Shown in pieces: positions 8,145 to 16,644 of a DNA stretch of 64,000 bases. Position 1 is the stretch's first letter, and each line of letters starts with the position of its first letter. The stretch is taken from contig NZ_CP080525.1 of assembly GCF_024746815.1 (NCBI RefSeq), positions 4,024,501 through 4,088,500 of the forward strand, written 5' to 3'. Source of the stretch: Mesorhizobium sp. AR07. GTDB taxonomy: Bacteria > Pseudomonadota > Alphaproteobacteria > Rhizobiales > Rhizobiaceae. The notes beneath the pieces were generated by a model, which saw only the letters and a list, made by a program, of their open reading frames with translations, was not told the origin of the DNA and made no database searches. Made by a program: the position numbers and the translations under genes.

Positions 8145-9719
8145 TTACGCCGGCCGCACCGGGTCGAGCGTGACCTTGTAGAGTTCATTGTCGTCGCGAT
8201 CCATCAGCCGCACCGTCATTTGCTCGCTGGCGCCGCTGATATCGACCAAACCGAAGAATTGCAGGCCGGCCGACGGCGGCAGGTTCTGGCCTTGCTCGGC
8301 GGTCGGCGCCTTGATGAATTTCAGCTCCGGACCGAAGGTCATGTCGAAATCGTTCGGGCCGAACGTACCGGCATGGATCGGACCCGAGACGAATTCCCAG
8401 AACGGATTGAAATCCTGGAACTGCGCCTTGTCGGGATTGTAGTGGTGCGCGGCGGTGTAATGCACGTCGGCGGTCAGCCAGACGGTGTTGCTGACGCCGG
8501 CATTCTTGATGAAGCGCAGCAGATCGGCGATCTCGAGCTCGCGCCCCTTGGCCGGGCCGTTGTCGCCGTTGCTGACCGCTTCCGCGCCCGCCTTCTTGGC
8601 CGCGTCGTCCCAGACGACGAGGCCGAGCGGCATATCGGCGGCGATGATCTTCCAGGTCGCCTTGGAGTTGGCCAGCTCCCGCTTCAGCCATTTCGTCTGC
8701 TGTTCGCCGAGCATGCGCGATTGCGGCGTCATCTCGTCCTGCATGTCCGGACCATTGGGGCCGCGATAGGACCGCATGTCGAGGAAGAACACGTCGAGCA
8801 GCGGCCCGTAGGCGATTTTCCGATAGACGCGGCCGGGCTCGGACGGTTCGTAACGGATCGTCGTCATCTCATGGAAGGCGCGCGCCGCGCGGGCCGCCAG
8901 CACATGGATGGATTTTTCCGTGTAGCGGTTGTCGGCGCTCAGATCCTTCGAATCCGACCAGTTGTTCAGCACCTCGTGGTCGTCCCACTGGTAGAAGGTC
9001 GGGCAGATGGCGCTCAAGCCGAGCACGTGTCTGTCCATCATGTTGTATTTCCACTGGTCGCGGTATTCGTCCAGCGTTTCGGCGACCTTGCGCTTGCCGT
9101 CGATCAGCACGACGTTCTTCCACTTGCCGCCACCGGGCAGGTCGACCTCGTCCTTCATGGCGCCGTCGGCATAGATGGTGTCGCCCGAATGCAGGAAGAA
9201 ATCGGGCGTGTGCTTGCCGATCGTGGCGTAGGTCTTCATGCCGGTCTCGTCGATGCCCCAGCCCTGGCCGGCGGTGTCACCCGACCAGGCGAACTTGATG
9301 TCGCGCCTGGAAGCGGGCGCGGTGCGGAAGCGGCCGGTGATCGGCTCGGAAACGGCGTTGATGTCGGCCAGATCGGCTGCCGTCATGCGATAGAAGATAT
9401 CCTGGTCGGAGGCGAGATCGGTGAGCAGCCGCTTGACCGTATAGTCGCTGGCCGGCGAGGTATCGAGCGGCGCCAGACGGACAGCGTTGGCGAAATTCTC
9501 CGTCGACGACACTTCGAACATGACGCGCGACGGACGGTCGGTACGCGTCCACACCATGCCGCTGGTGGCGTCGACATCGCCTGACTGGACGCCATGGGTG
9601 AAGGCCGGCCGCTGACTGGCGCGGGAGTAATAGGGCAGCGCCAAGCCTGAGGCGCCGAGGAGACCGGCTGCACTGGCGGAGGTGACGAAGGCGCGGCGGG
9701 TCACGGAAAGCTTGTTCAT
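8145..9719 (-). CDS. phoD: Alkaline phosphatase D family protein (PhoD-like), Tat-exported
   Basis: A 524-residue phosphodiesterase/phosphomonoesterase of the PhoD family. The N-terminus MNKLSVTRRAFVTSASAAGL carries a twin-arginine signal, so the enzyme is folded and metallated before export to the periplasm. The start at 9719 follows AGGAGACAGCC; the reading frame continues 65 codons further up but lacks a signal there. Metal-site motifs are visible: WSGDTAG, FFLHSGDTIYADG, YQWDDHEVLNNW and WLTADVHYTAAHHY, as expected for the Fe/Ca-dependent PhoD active site. PhoD enzymes normally belong to the phosphate-starvation regulon, but I could not identify a confident PHO box upstream. Confidence 0.92.
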   Translation of the reverse strand: MNKLSVTRRAFVTSASAAGLLGASGLALPYYSRASQRPAFTHGVQSGDVDATSGMVWTRTDRPSRVMFEVSSTENFANAVRLAPLDTSPASDYTVKRLLTDLASDQDIFYRMTAADLADINAVSEPITGRFRTAPASRRDIKFAWSGDTAGQGWGIDETGMKTYATIGKHTPDFFLHSGDTIYADGAMKDEVDLPGGGKWKNVVLIDGKRKVAETLDEYRDQWKYNMMDRHVLGLSAICPTFYQWDDHEVLNNWSDSKDLSADNRYTEKSIHVLAARAARAFHEMTTIRYEPSEPGRVYRKIAYGPLLDVFFLDMRSYRGPNGPDMQDEMTPQSRMLGEQQTKWLKRELANSKATWKIIAADMPLGLVVWDDAAKKAGAEAVSNGDNGPAKGRELEIADLLRFIKNAGVSNTVWLTADVHYTAAHHYNPDKAQFQDFNPFWEFVSGPIHAGTFGPNDFDMTFGPELKFIKAPTAEQGQNLPPSAGLQFFGLVDISGASEQMTVRLMDRDDNELYKVTLDPVRPA

Positions 9720-9810
9720 GGCTGTCTCCTGGGTGGCTTGAACGGTGCCACCAAGGTCCAGCGTCAATGTTTCAGGCGCATCTCGAAACCATGAAGTTTT
9801 GATAACAACC

Positions 9811-9971
9811 ACCCTCTTCCTTCTCCCCTTGAGGGAGAAGGAAGATCGGCGCGATAGCGCCGAGACGGTTGAGGGGTGCTGGACGGAATGAGGCGTTTGC
9901 GTTCCCTGGAACACCCCTCATCCGACCGAGCTTCGCTCGGTCACCTTCTCCCGCAAGAGGAGAAGGAGAGC
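9811..9971. repeat. Palindromic intergenic repeat, family D
   Basis: Inverted ends CTTCCTTCTCCCCTTGAGG and CTTCTCCCGCAAGAGGAGAAGG flank inner arms GAGGGGTG/CACCCCTC plus an ACCGAGCTTCGCTCGGT hairpin. It occupies most of the space upstream of phoD and downstream of the MFS gene. Only one copy of this family occurs in the window. Confidence 0.75.
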
Positions 9972-9982
9972 AGCGCCTCTTC

Positions 9983-11266
9983 TTACGCCGCCTGAGGCTC
10001 CGGATCGAACGCCGGCCGGCTGGTGTTGATCAGCAGCGAGATGCAGGCAGCGGCGATTGCCGTCATGCCGGCGATCAGGAAGGCCAGCTCATAATTGCCC
10101 TGCAGCTCGCGCATGGTGCCGCCGAAGGCCGCGGCGGTGGCTGCGCCGATCTGATGGCCGGCGACGATCCAGCCGAACACTATCGGGCCGCTGCGGTCGC
10201 CGAATGCCTCGTTGGCGAGCCGCAGCGTCGGCGGCACGGTGGCGATCCAGTCGAGACCGTAGAGCACGGCGAAGATGATCAGGCTGGTCGCCGAGAAGCC
10301 TGAATAGGGCAGATAGATCAGCGACAGGCCGCGGATGCCGTAGTAGACGCCGAGCAGCTTGCGCGGGTCGTAGCGGTCGGTGAGCCAGCCCGACAGCGTC
10401 GTGCCGATCAGGTCGAAGATGCCCATCATCGACAGCAGGCCGGCGGCCTGCACCTCGCCGATGCCCATGTCGCCGCAAAACGCGATCAGATGCGTGCCGA
10501 CCAGCCCGTTGGTGGTGAAGCCGCAGACGAAGAAGGTGGCGAACAGGTACCAGAACACCCGCGTGCGGGCGGCACGGCGCAGCGTCGAGAACGTATGCGC
10601 GAGAAAATTGCCCTGTGATGCGGGCGGAGCCGGCGGCACGTCGTCGGCCTCGGCGCCATAGCGCACCATCCCGATCGAAGCTGGCCGCTCCGGCACCAGC
10701 AGCCAGACCAGCGGTATCAGGGCCGCGGTGGCGATCGCGACAGCGATGACAACCGGCTTCCAGCCACCCGACTGCGCCAACGCAGCGATCAGCGGCAGAA
10801 ACACCAGCATGCCGGAAGCGCTGGACGCCGACATTAGCCCCATGACAAGGCCGCGATTGGTCTTGAACCAGCGGTTGACGATGGTGGCGCCGAGCACGCT
10901 GGCGACGGCGCCGGACCCAATGCCCGAGAACACGCCCCAAGTGATGAACAGATGCCAGGGCTTGGTCATCAGCAGGCTGAGGGCTGTCGAGCCCGACATC
11001 ACCACCAGCGAGGCAAGCAGCGTGCGACGAAGCCCGATCCGCTCCATCAAGGCCGCGGCAAAAGGACCAGTCAGGCCATAGAGCAAGATGCCGATGCCGG
11101 CAGCCAGCGAGATGACGTCGCGCCGCCAGCCGAAACTGTTCTCGAGCGGCAGCATCATGACGGCCGGCGCGGAACGCAGGCCGGCCGCAACGAGCAGGCA
11201 GAGAAAGATGACGCCGACCACGACGAAAGCGTAGCGCTGGCCAAACGGACGGGATTGAGCTATCAT
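9983..11266 (-). CDS. MFS transporter
   Basis: A 427-residue inner-membrane transporter with about 12 hydrophobic segments and a central hydrophilic loop near residue 200. The motif-A-like loop after TM2 (AALMERIGLRRTLLASL) marks it as major facilitator superfamily, closest in feel to the oxalate/formate-antiporter or monocarboxylate group. Substrate unknown. The start MIAQSRPFGQRY at 11266 is chosen because upstream in-frame sequence is operator DNA rather than protein. It is divergent from a TetR gene, which probably represses it through two operator-like dyads in the 71-bp gap; that makes an efflux role plausible. Confidence 0.88.
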   Translation of the reverse strand: MIAQSRPFGQRYAFVVVGVIFLCLLVAAGLRSAPAVMMLPLENSFGWRRDVISLAAGIGILLYGLTGPFAAALMERIGLRRTLLASLVVMSGSTALSLLMTKPWHLFITWGVFSGIGSGAVASVLGATIVNRWFKTNRGLVMGLMSASSASGMLVFLPLIAALAQSGGWKPVVIAVAIATAALIPLVWLLVPERPASIGMVRYGAEADDVPPAPPASQGNFLAHTFSTLRRAARTRVFWYLFATFFVCGFTTNGLVGTHLIAFCGDMGIGEVQAAGLLSMMGIFDLIGTTLSGWLTDRYDPRKLLGVYYGIRGLSLIYLPYSGFSATSLIIFAVLYGLDWIATVPPTLRLANEAFGDRSGPIVFGWIVAGHQIGAATAAAFGGTMRELQGNYELAFLIAGMTAIAAACISLLINTSRPAFDPEPQAA

Positions 11267-11268
11267 GT

Positions 11269-11316
11269 TACTGACCGGTACGTTGCAGATGCGGCAGGTA
11301 TACGTACCGATCGGTA
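11269..11316. promoter_or_regulatory. Twin TetR-type operator in the MFS/tetR divergent promoter
   Basis: A perfect 12-bp palindrome TACCGATCGGTA lies at 11305-11316 and a 10/12 match, TACTGACCGGTA, at 11269-11280. They are 36 bp apart centre to centre and together cover almost the whole gap between the two divergent start codons. This is the expected layout for a TetR repressor controlling itself and the transporter. Confidence 0.75.
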
Positions 11317-11337
11317 ACATTGTCAATCGAGTTACAC

Positions 11338-11955
11338 ATGCCAACGGACAAAAATATTGAACTGACCATCAGCGACGGTCATGCTTCGGCGCCGCCGAAG
11401 GCCGCGAAGAAAATCCTCGATGTGGCATACGACCTGTTCTACCGGCGCGGCATCCGGGCGATCGGCGTCGACGAAATCGTCAAACGCGCCGGTGTCACCA
11501 AGCCCAGCCTCTATCGCAGCTTTCCGTCTAAGGACGAGTTGGCAGCTTCCTATCTCAGGCAATACGACCTGGAATACTGGGAGCGTTTCGACGAGGCGGT
11601 CGCCGCCCATCCCGGCGATCCGCGCGCGCAGATCAAGGCGTTCCTGACCCGCATCGGCAAGCGCACGCAAGTGGCGGACTATCGCGGCTGCGGCATGACC
11701 AATGCGGCGGTGGAATATCCCGAACACAGTCACCCGGCGCGCGTGGTCAGCGAGGCCAACAAGCAGGAGCTGCGCCGCCGGCTGCGCGCCATGGCGGTTG
11801 CCATGGGCGCGCACGATGCCGATACGTTGGGCGACGGCCTGCTGCTCCTGATCGAGGGCGCCTATATCAGCGGCCAGCTGTTCGGGCTCGGCGGCCCGGC
11901 GCAGTCGGTCGCCCGCAACGCCGACCTGCTGATCGAAGCGAGCTTGAAGAAATAG
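11338..11955 (+). CDS. TetR family transcriptional regulator
   Basis: A 205-residue repressor: N-terminal TetR helix-turn-helix at about residues 30-60 (VDEIVKRAGVTKPSLYRSFPSKDEL) and an all-helical ligand-binding C-terminal half. An in-frame TTG at 11320 would overlap the operator region, so the ATG at 11338 is preferred. It most likely regulates itself and the divergent MFS transporter via the dyads at 11269-11316. The inducer is unknown. Confidence 0.9.
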   Translation: MPTDKNIELTISDGHASAPPKAAKKILDVAYDLFYRRGIRAIGVDEIVKRAGVTKPSLYRSFPSKDELAASYLRQYDLEYWERFDEAVAAHPGDPRAQIKAFLTRIGKRTQVADYRGCGMTNAAVEYPEHSHPARVVSEANKQELRRRLRAMAVAMGAHDADTLGDGLLLLIEGAYISGQLFGLGGPAQSVARNADLLIEASLKK

Positions 11956-11999
11956 CGTTTGGCGCTACGCTGCGATGGCCTGCAACGGAGCTGATCGCC

Positions 12000-12593
12000 A
12001 TGCGTGCCATTCTGATCCCGCTTGCCCTTGCCGGCCTGTGTCAAGCGGCCCATGCCGACGGCATCTCAAGCGCCTATAGCGATCTCGACTGGAAGAAGGA
12101 CTGCGTGACCTACGCGCAGGCTGAGGAAGGCGACGGCGACTGGGCCGATCTCACATGTTCGGGCTATCGCGGCTATCCCGTGCTGGTCGCCTATGACGAC
12201 GCCCGTGAATCGCTGTTCTATGGCTTTCCGCCCGGCGGCGACATGACTTCGGCCTGGGAGAGTTTTTCAAGCTTCAATTCGTCCGGAGCCAAGATCGAAT
12301 GGCGCATCGAAACCAAGGGCGACAGGGCCGTGCCCTTTGCCGTCATCCACCGCCGCTCGATCAGCAATCCCGACGACCAGAACAAGCCGACAGAGGTGCT
12401 GCTCGTCGCCAAGGTCGGCCAGATGGACGGCCGCGACGGCTGCACGATCGGCCTGGTGCTGGCCACCGGCAATCCCACCGCCAACGATCAGGCGCGAAAA
12501 CTCGCCGACGAGAAAGCACGGACGTTCGCCTGCGGGAAGGACAAGCACACCGTCATCGGCAACGTGCCGGCTTTCGGCCGGGTTGATAACTGA
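12000..12593 (+). CDS. Exported protein of unknown function
   Basis: A 197-residue protein with a cleavable signal peptide (MRAILIPLALAGLCQAAHADG; AHA-D cleavage near residue 19). The mature part contains four cysteines (DCVTY, LTCSG, DGCTIG, FACGK) that could form two disulfides in the periplasm, and no enzymatic motif I recognise. Similar small Cys-containing periplasmic proteins are common and uncharacterised in Rhizobiales. It follows the tetR gene by 44 bp on the same strand but is probably independent. A family F repeat lies right after it. Confidence 0.8.
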   Translation: MRAILIPLALAGLCQAAHADGISSAYSDLDWKKDCVTYAQAEEGDGDWADLTCSGYRGYPVLVAYDDARESLFYGFPPGGDMTSAWESFSSFNSSGAKIEWRIETKGDRAVPFAVIHRRSISNPDDQNKPTEVLLVAKVGQMDGRDGCTIGLVLATGNPTANDQARKLADEKARTFACGKDKHTVIGNVPAFGRVDN

Positions 12594-12624
12594 GGGCGAA
12601 TCGTTGGCTAACGATCGTCGGCCC

Positions 12625-12806
12625 GCGCTGCCCCTCATTGCCCTGCCGGGCATTTCTCCCCGTATAGTGACGGGGAGAAAGATGCCGTCATCGCGGCTTT
12701 CGCCAATTACATACGCTACAGGAAGGGGAGCCAAGGCTGAGGCTACTCCCTTCTCCCCGTCACTATACGGGGAGAAGGTGCCGGCAGGCGGATGAGGGGC
12801 GGCGCT
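12625..12806. repeat. Palindromic intergenic repeat, family F
   Basis: A full copy with inverted ends GCGCTGCCCCTCATTGCC and GCGGATGAGGGGCGGCGC and two internal CTCCCCGTATAGTGACGGGG-type hairpins. It separates the exported-protein gene from the convergent ppa gene. Confidence 0.8.
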
Positions 12807-12841
12807 ACGTGGGAGTTCGCTCGCAAACTCCGTATGGCGGC

Positions 12842-13375
12842 TTACTTGCTCTTCTTCGCCCGCTCGATCGCGTCGACGATCATCTTCTTGGCATATTTGG
12901 AATCGTGCCAGCCCTCGATCTTGACCCATTTGCCGGGCTCGAGATCCTTGTAGTGCTCGAAGAAGTGCTGCACCTGCTGGCGCGTGATGTCGGGCAGATG
13001 CGTGTATTCGGTGACGTTCTCGTAGCGCAGCGTCAGCTTCGGTGACGGCACGGCGATCACCTTCTCGTCCTGGCCGGCATTGTCTTCCATCACCAGCACG
13101 CCGATCGGCCGCACATTGATGACGCAGCCCGGCACCAAGGCACGGGTGTTGCAGACCAGCACGTCGATCGGATCGCCGTCGCCCGACAGCGTGTGCGGCA
13201 CGAAGCCGTAATTGCCGGGATAGCGCATCGAAGTGTGCAGGAAGCGGTCGACGAACAGCGTGCCGGCTTCCTTGTCCATCTCGTACTTGATCGGCTCGCC
13301 GCCGATCGGCACCTCGATGATGACGTTGATGTCCTCAGGCGGATTCTTTCCGATGGCTATGGCTTCAATGCGCAT
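12842..13375 (-). CDS. ppa: Inorganic pyrophosphatase (family I)
   Basis: A 177-residue soluble enzyme hydrolysing pyrophosphate to phosphate, essential for driving biosynthetic reactions. The family I signature is present as SGDGDPIDVLV near residues 63-73, with the conserved NYGFVPHTL before it and the later EDNAGQDEKVIAV metal/phosphate region. Length and start (MRIEAIAIGKNPPEDINVIIEVP) are standard for the bacterial hexameric enzyme. Monocistronic on the minus strand, ending close to a family F repeat. Confidence 0.97.
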   Translation of the reverse strand: MRIEAIAIGKNPPEDINVIIEVPIGGEPIKYEMDKEAGTLFVDRFLHTSMRYPGNYGFVPHTLSGDGDPIDVLVCNTRALVPGCVINVRPIGVLVMEDNAGQDEKVIAVPSPKLTLRYENVTEYTHLPDITRQQVQHFFEHYKDLEPGKWVKIEGWHDSKYAKKMIVDAIERAKKSK

Positions 13376-13486
13376 GGCTTTGTCCCTCTTTCGATAGAAG
13401 ATCGATAGCGGGCGCTGCGGCGCGGCGCAATGCGGCGAATGGCGCTGGGCACGATCGGAAGATGCAATGACAGAAATGCCGGGCTG

Positions 13487-13993
13487 TCACTCCCAGACGA
13501 AGGCAACCTTTTTCAGCGCCTTCTGCTCGAAGATCTCGACGCCCTCGGCGACGTCGCGGCCACCGGCGCCGGCATAGAAGGCGAGCGCGTTCTGGTTGTC
13601 CTCCAGCGCCCACACCACCATGCCCTTCAGCCCGTGATCGGCCAGCCGCGCCCTGGCTGCCGCGAACAGGCGGCTGCCGAGCCCGATGCCCTGATATTCC
13701 GGGCGCAGGTACAATTCGTAGATTTCGCCTTGCTGCCGCAACTCGCGGGCGCGGTTCTTGCCGATCGTCGCATAGCCGGCGATCTTGCCGCCGATCTCGA
13801 CGACCAGCACGGTGGCGGCCCGGCGAATGGCATTCGCCCACCAGTCGGCGCCCCGGCGGTTGATCATCGATGTCAGCGTGCGATGCGGAATGATGCCGGA
13901 ATAGGCGCCGCGCCAGGCCTGCAGATGCACCTCGGCGATGGCACCAGCGTCGCGTGGTTCGGCCTTGCGGATGTCGATCGTCAGCGTATTCAT
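13487..13993 (-). CDS. GNAT family N-acetyltransferase
   Basis: A 168-residue acetyl-CoA-dependent transferase with the GNAT motif A (ELYLRPEYQGIGLGSRLFAAAR, Q/R-x-x-G-x-G/A type) around residues 93-113 and a motif B region near ALEDNQNALAFYAGAGG. The substrate cannot be predicted. It lies 111 bp upstream of the ppa start on the same strand and is probably separately transcribed; the strong AT-rich GTTAACCATAA just upstream may be part of its promoter. Confidence 0.88.
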   Translation of the reverse strand: MNTLTIDIRKAEPRDAGAIAEVHLQAWRGAYSGIIPHRTLTSMINRRGADWWANAIRRAATVLVVEIGGKIAGYATIGKNRARELRQQGEIYELYLRPEYQGIGLGSRLFAAARARLADHGLKGMVVWALEDNQNALAFYAGAGGRDVAEGVEIFEQKALKKVAFVWE

Positions 13994-14107
13994 GATTTGT
14001 TAACCATAAACCCGCATCGGACGATTGCAAGAGTCGGCGCGGCCCGCCGTCCGCTTTCTCACAGACGATCATGGCACCGGTGATGTGCCTTCGAATTCTC
14101 CGGAAGC

Positions 14108-14746
14108 TCAGATCTCGACGAGATGGTCGTCCAGCTCGTTGGTGTCGCCCGGCGTGACCGGGAAATGCTCGGCCAGCACCGCCCCCGCCGCCTCGATCGC
14201 CTTGACGAAGCCGTCGGCCAGACGATCGTCGCCGGCATGCGCGGTCAAGTCGCGCACGACGCCATCCCAGACATGCTGGCCGACCTTGGCGTCGATGCCT
14301 GAGTCGGCGACCACCTCGGCGTAACGCTCGGCGATCGAGACGAAGACCAGCACGCCGGTGCGCGCCGTGGTGCGATGGACATTGCGGGCGAGGAACTGCT
14401 TGACCGCATTGGCGTGCGCCGCCTGATAGCGCATCCGCCTCGGCACCAGATGGATGCGCAGGCCGGGCAGCGCCCACAACAAGGCCAGCACACAGGCCAG
14501 CGCCAGCAGCTGGGCGATGACGAAATGCGGCAGCCGGATCGACAGCCACCAGGCCTCCAGCCCATAGCCGACGGCGAGGCTGACGATCAGCATGCCTGCC
14601 GTCGCCATGAAGGCGGCCGGGAAGAAATAGCCGGCGCTGGCATGCGCCACGACGCAGTAGATCTCGCCATCGGTTTTTGATTCGGCGGTTCGGATCGCGG
14701 CGGCGATGCGCTCATGATCTTGCGGGCTGATCGGTCGTGTTGCCAT
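14108..14746 (-). CDS. TPM-domain membrane protein
   Basis: A 212-residue protein starting MATRPISPQDHERIAAAI with two or three hydrophobic segments around residues 40-95 and a C-terminal TPM-like region (RTGVLVFVSIAERYAEVVADSGID). It is the COG3762-type partner often found with LemA and secreted TPM proteins. It is last in a four-gene minus-strand operon (lemA, two exported TPM proteins, this one), 9 bp after its upstream neighbour. Biochemical role is unknown; TPM relatives have been linked to photosystem repair in plants and to envelope processes in bacteria. Confidence 0.85.
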   Translation of the reverse strand: MATRPISPQDHERIAAAIRTAESKTDGEIYCVVAHASAGYFFPAAFMATAGMLIVSLAVGYGLEAWWLSIRLPHFVIAQLLALACVLALLWALPGLRIHLVPRRMRYQAAHANAVKQFLARNVHRTTARTGVLVFVSIAERYAEVVADSGIDAKVGQHVWDGVVRDLTAHAGDDRLADGFVKAIEAAGAVLAEHFPVTPGDTNELDDHLVEI

Positions 14747-14755
14747 GATCTTCTC

Positions 14756-15616
14756 TCACCAGCTTCCTGAAGAACCGCCGCCACCGGACGAACCGCCGCC
14801 GCCGGAAAACCCGCCGCCGCTGCTCGAACCGGACGACCAGCCGCTGCCCGACGACGAACCCGTTGTCCAGCCTCTGCCCGAGGATCCGCTCGGCCCTTGG
14901 CCATAGCGAAACGTCATGCCCAGCCATTTGTACACGCCCGGCGACAGCTTTGTGCCGACCATCGGCGGCAGGAACGCCATCGCCATCCCGCCGAAGAATA
15001 TCGTCGCCCACAGGATCAGGAACACCGCGACGATTGGGTCGATGGCAGCGGCATGGGGCTGGTTGCGCTCGCTCCGCGCCACCAGCTCCTGCGGATTGCC
15101 TTCCAGCACCATGACCATGTCGTCGACGGCCTTGGCTATGCCGCCAGAGAAATCGCCGGCGCGGAACGCCGGCACCATGTCGTTTTCGATGATCAGCTTG
15201 GTGTGCAGGTCGGTCAGCGTGCCTTCCAGCCCGTAGCCGACCTCGATGCGCATCTTGTGGTCGTTCCTGGCCACCAGCAAAAGCACGCCATTGTCCTCGC
15301 CGGCATGGCCGAGCTTCCAGAAGCGGAACAGCCGGTTGGCGTAAGGCTCGATCTCCTCGCCATCGAGGCTATCGATGGTGGCGACGACGATCTGATCTGA
15401 GCCCTTTGTCTCGAAATCAGCGAGTTTTTGCGTCAGCGCCGCCTTGGTGGCGGGGTCGATGATGCCGGCATTGTCGACGACACGGCCGGTCAGGGCGGGC
15501 AGGTCGGCGGCGAAGGCGGTGAAACAGGAGAGAAGTGCCGCCAGAGCGATCAGGGCAAGCCGGGTCGCTGGGGCGATGCGGCCCGGTCTCACCAGGCTGA
15601 TGGTGCGTCTCGTCAT
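14756..15616 (-). CDS. TPM-domain exported/membrane protein (YgcG-like), paralogue 2
   Basis: A 286-residue protein with an N-terminal signal sequence (MTRRTISLVRPG, then a hydrophobic stretch ending AFAADLPAL), the TPM domain (GRVVDNAGIIDPATKAALTQKL through residue about 170), one late transmembrane segment and an extremely Gly/Ser-rich tail with Trp. The start at 15616 is 4 bp after the stop of its upstream paralogue, suggesting translational coupling. It is nearly the same protein as its upstream neighbour, so the pair is a recent tandem duplication. The Gly/Ser tail may be exposed on the other side of the membrane; function unknown. Confidence 0.88.
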   Translation of the reverse strand: MTRRTISLVRPGRIAPATRLALIALAALLSCFTAFAADLPALTGRVVDNAGIIDPATKAALTQKLADFETKGSDQIVVATIDSLDGEEIEPYANRLFRFWKLGHAGEDNGVLLLVARNDHKMRIEVGYGLEGTLTDLHTKLIIENDMVPAFRAGDFSGGIAKAVDDMVMVLEGNPQELVARSERNQPHAAAIDPIVAVFLILWATIFFGGMAMAFLPPMVGTKLSPGVYKWLGMTFRYGQGPSGSSGRGWTTGSSSGSGWSSGSSSGGGFSGGGGSSGGGGSSGSW

Positions 15617-15620
15617 GTCG

Positions 15621-16469
15621 TCACCAGCCTCCCGAAGAGCCGCCGCCGCCGGACGAACCGCCGCCGCCGGAAAAGCCGCCACCGCCGCCACCCGAAGACC
15701 AGCCGCCGCCAGAACTTCCCGATGACCAGCCGCCGCCGGAGGACCGCCGACTTGGCTCGAAGGTCATGCCAAGCCAGCGATAGCGGCCGGGACCGAGCTT
15801 CTGGCCGAAGATCGGCGGCAGGACGGACACTGCGATGCTGCCGAAGAAGATGATCGCCCAGATGCCGATGAAGACGGCGAAGAACAGATTGTCGGTGTTG
15901 ACAGGCGGCTGCTGGTTGCGCTCGCCCCGCGCCACCAGCTCCTCCGGATTGCCTTCCAGCACCATGACCATGTCGTCGACGGCCTTGGCTATGCCGCCGG
16001 AGAAATCGCCGGCACGGAACGCCGGCACCATGTCGTTTTCGATGATCAGCCTGGTGTGCAGGTCGGTCAGCGTGCCTTCCAGCCCATAGCCGACCTCGAT
16101 GCGCATCTTGTGGTCGTTCTTGGCCACCAGCAGCAGGACGCCGTTGTTTTCCTTCGCCTGGCCGAGTTTCCAGAAGCGGAACAGCCGGTTGGCATAGGGC
16201 TCGATCTCCTCGCCATCGAGGCTGGGAATCGTGGCGACGACGATCTGGTCGGAACCTTTTGTCTCGAAGTCGGCGAGTTTTTGCGTCAGCGCTGCCTTGG
16301 CGGCGGGGTCGATGATGCCGGCATTGTCGACGACACGGCCCGTCAGGGCGGGCAGGTCGGCGGCGAAGGCGGTGAGAGGGAGGAAGAGAAAGCTTAGGAT
16401 GGCATACAGTAAGGCCAGGCTGGCGATCTTTCGCGCCCCCCTCTGTCCTGCCGGACATCTCCCCCTCAA
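15621..16469 (-). CDS. TPM-domain exported/membrane protein (YgcG-like), paralogue 1; start altered by a repeat
   Basis: The TPM domain (GRVVDNAGIIDPAAKAALTQKL) and Gly/Ser-rich tail are intact and closely match the downstream paralogue, but the 5' end runs into a family A intergenic repeat. No ATG exists between the repeat and the hydrophobic signal (IASLALLYAILSFLFLP). The most sensible start is a TTG at 16469 inside the repeat, giving MRGRCPAGQRGARK before the signal core; the frame stays open to an ATG at 16595, also inside the repeat. The repeat therefore appears to have replaced the native start. Third-position codon use is otherwise like its neighbours. Start uncertain, stop certain. 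Confidence 0.8.
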   Translation of the reverse strand: MRGRCPAGQRGARKIASLALLYAILSFLFLPLTAFAADLPALTGRVVDNAGIIDPAAKAALTQKLADFETKGSDQIVVATIPSLDGEEIEPYANRLFRFWKLGQAKENNGVLLLVAKNDHKMRIEVGYGLEGTLTDLHTRLIIENDMVPAFRAGDFSGGIAKAVDDMVMVLEGNPEELVARGERNQQPPVNTDNLFFAVFIGIWAIIFFGSIAVSVLPPIFGQKLGPGRYRWLGMTFEPSRRSSGGGWSSGSSGGGWSSGGGGGGFSGGGGSSGGGGSSGGW

Positions 16470-16587
16470 GTGGGGAGATTGGCAGTTTCGTTGACCGCGC
16501 CATCTATCCAACAGGGATTGGCGAGGCCGTTGCCGACAGCCGATCTCCCCCCTTGAGGGGGAGATGTCCGGTAGGACAGAGGGGGGT
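16435..16587. repeat. Palindromic intergenic repeat, family A
   Basis: Inverted ends CCCCCCTCTGTCCTGCCGGA and its inverse TCCGGTAGGACAGAGGGGGG, each followed by an ATCTCCCCC...GGGGGAGAT hairpin, enclose about 60 bp of unique sequence. It overlaps the 5' end of the TPM paralogue 1 reading frame and contains its probable TTG start. Other copies lie at 32096-33607 (interrupted), 47986-48144, 53247-53416 and 59701-59940. Confidence 0.85.
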
Positions 16588-16644
16588 GGGGACACGCCTG
16601 CGGTCCGTCTTGTCGCAAAGAACAGCTTAGCCGAATTTCGCCGC

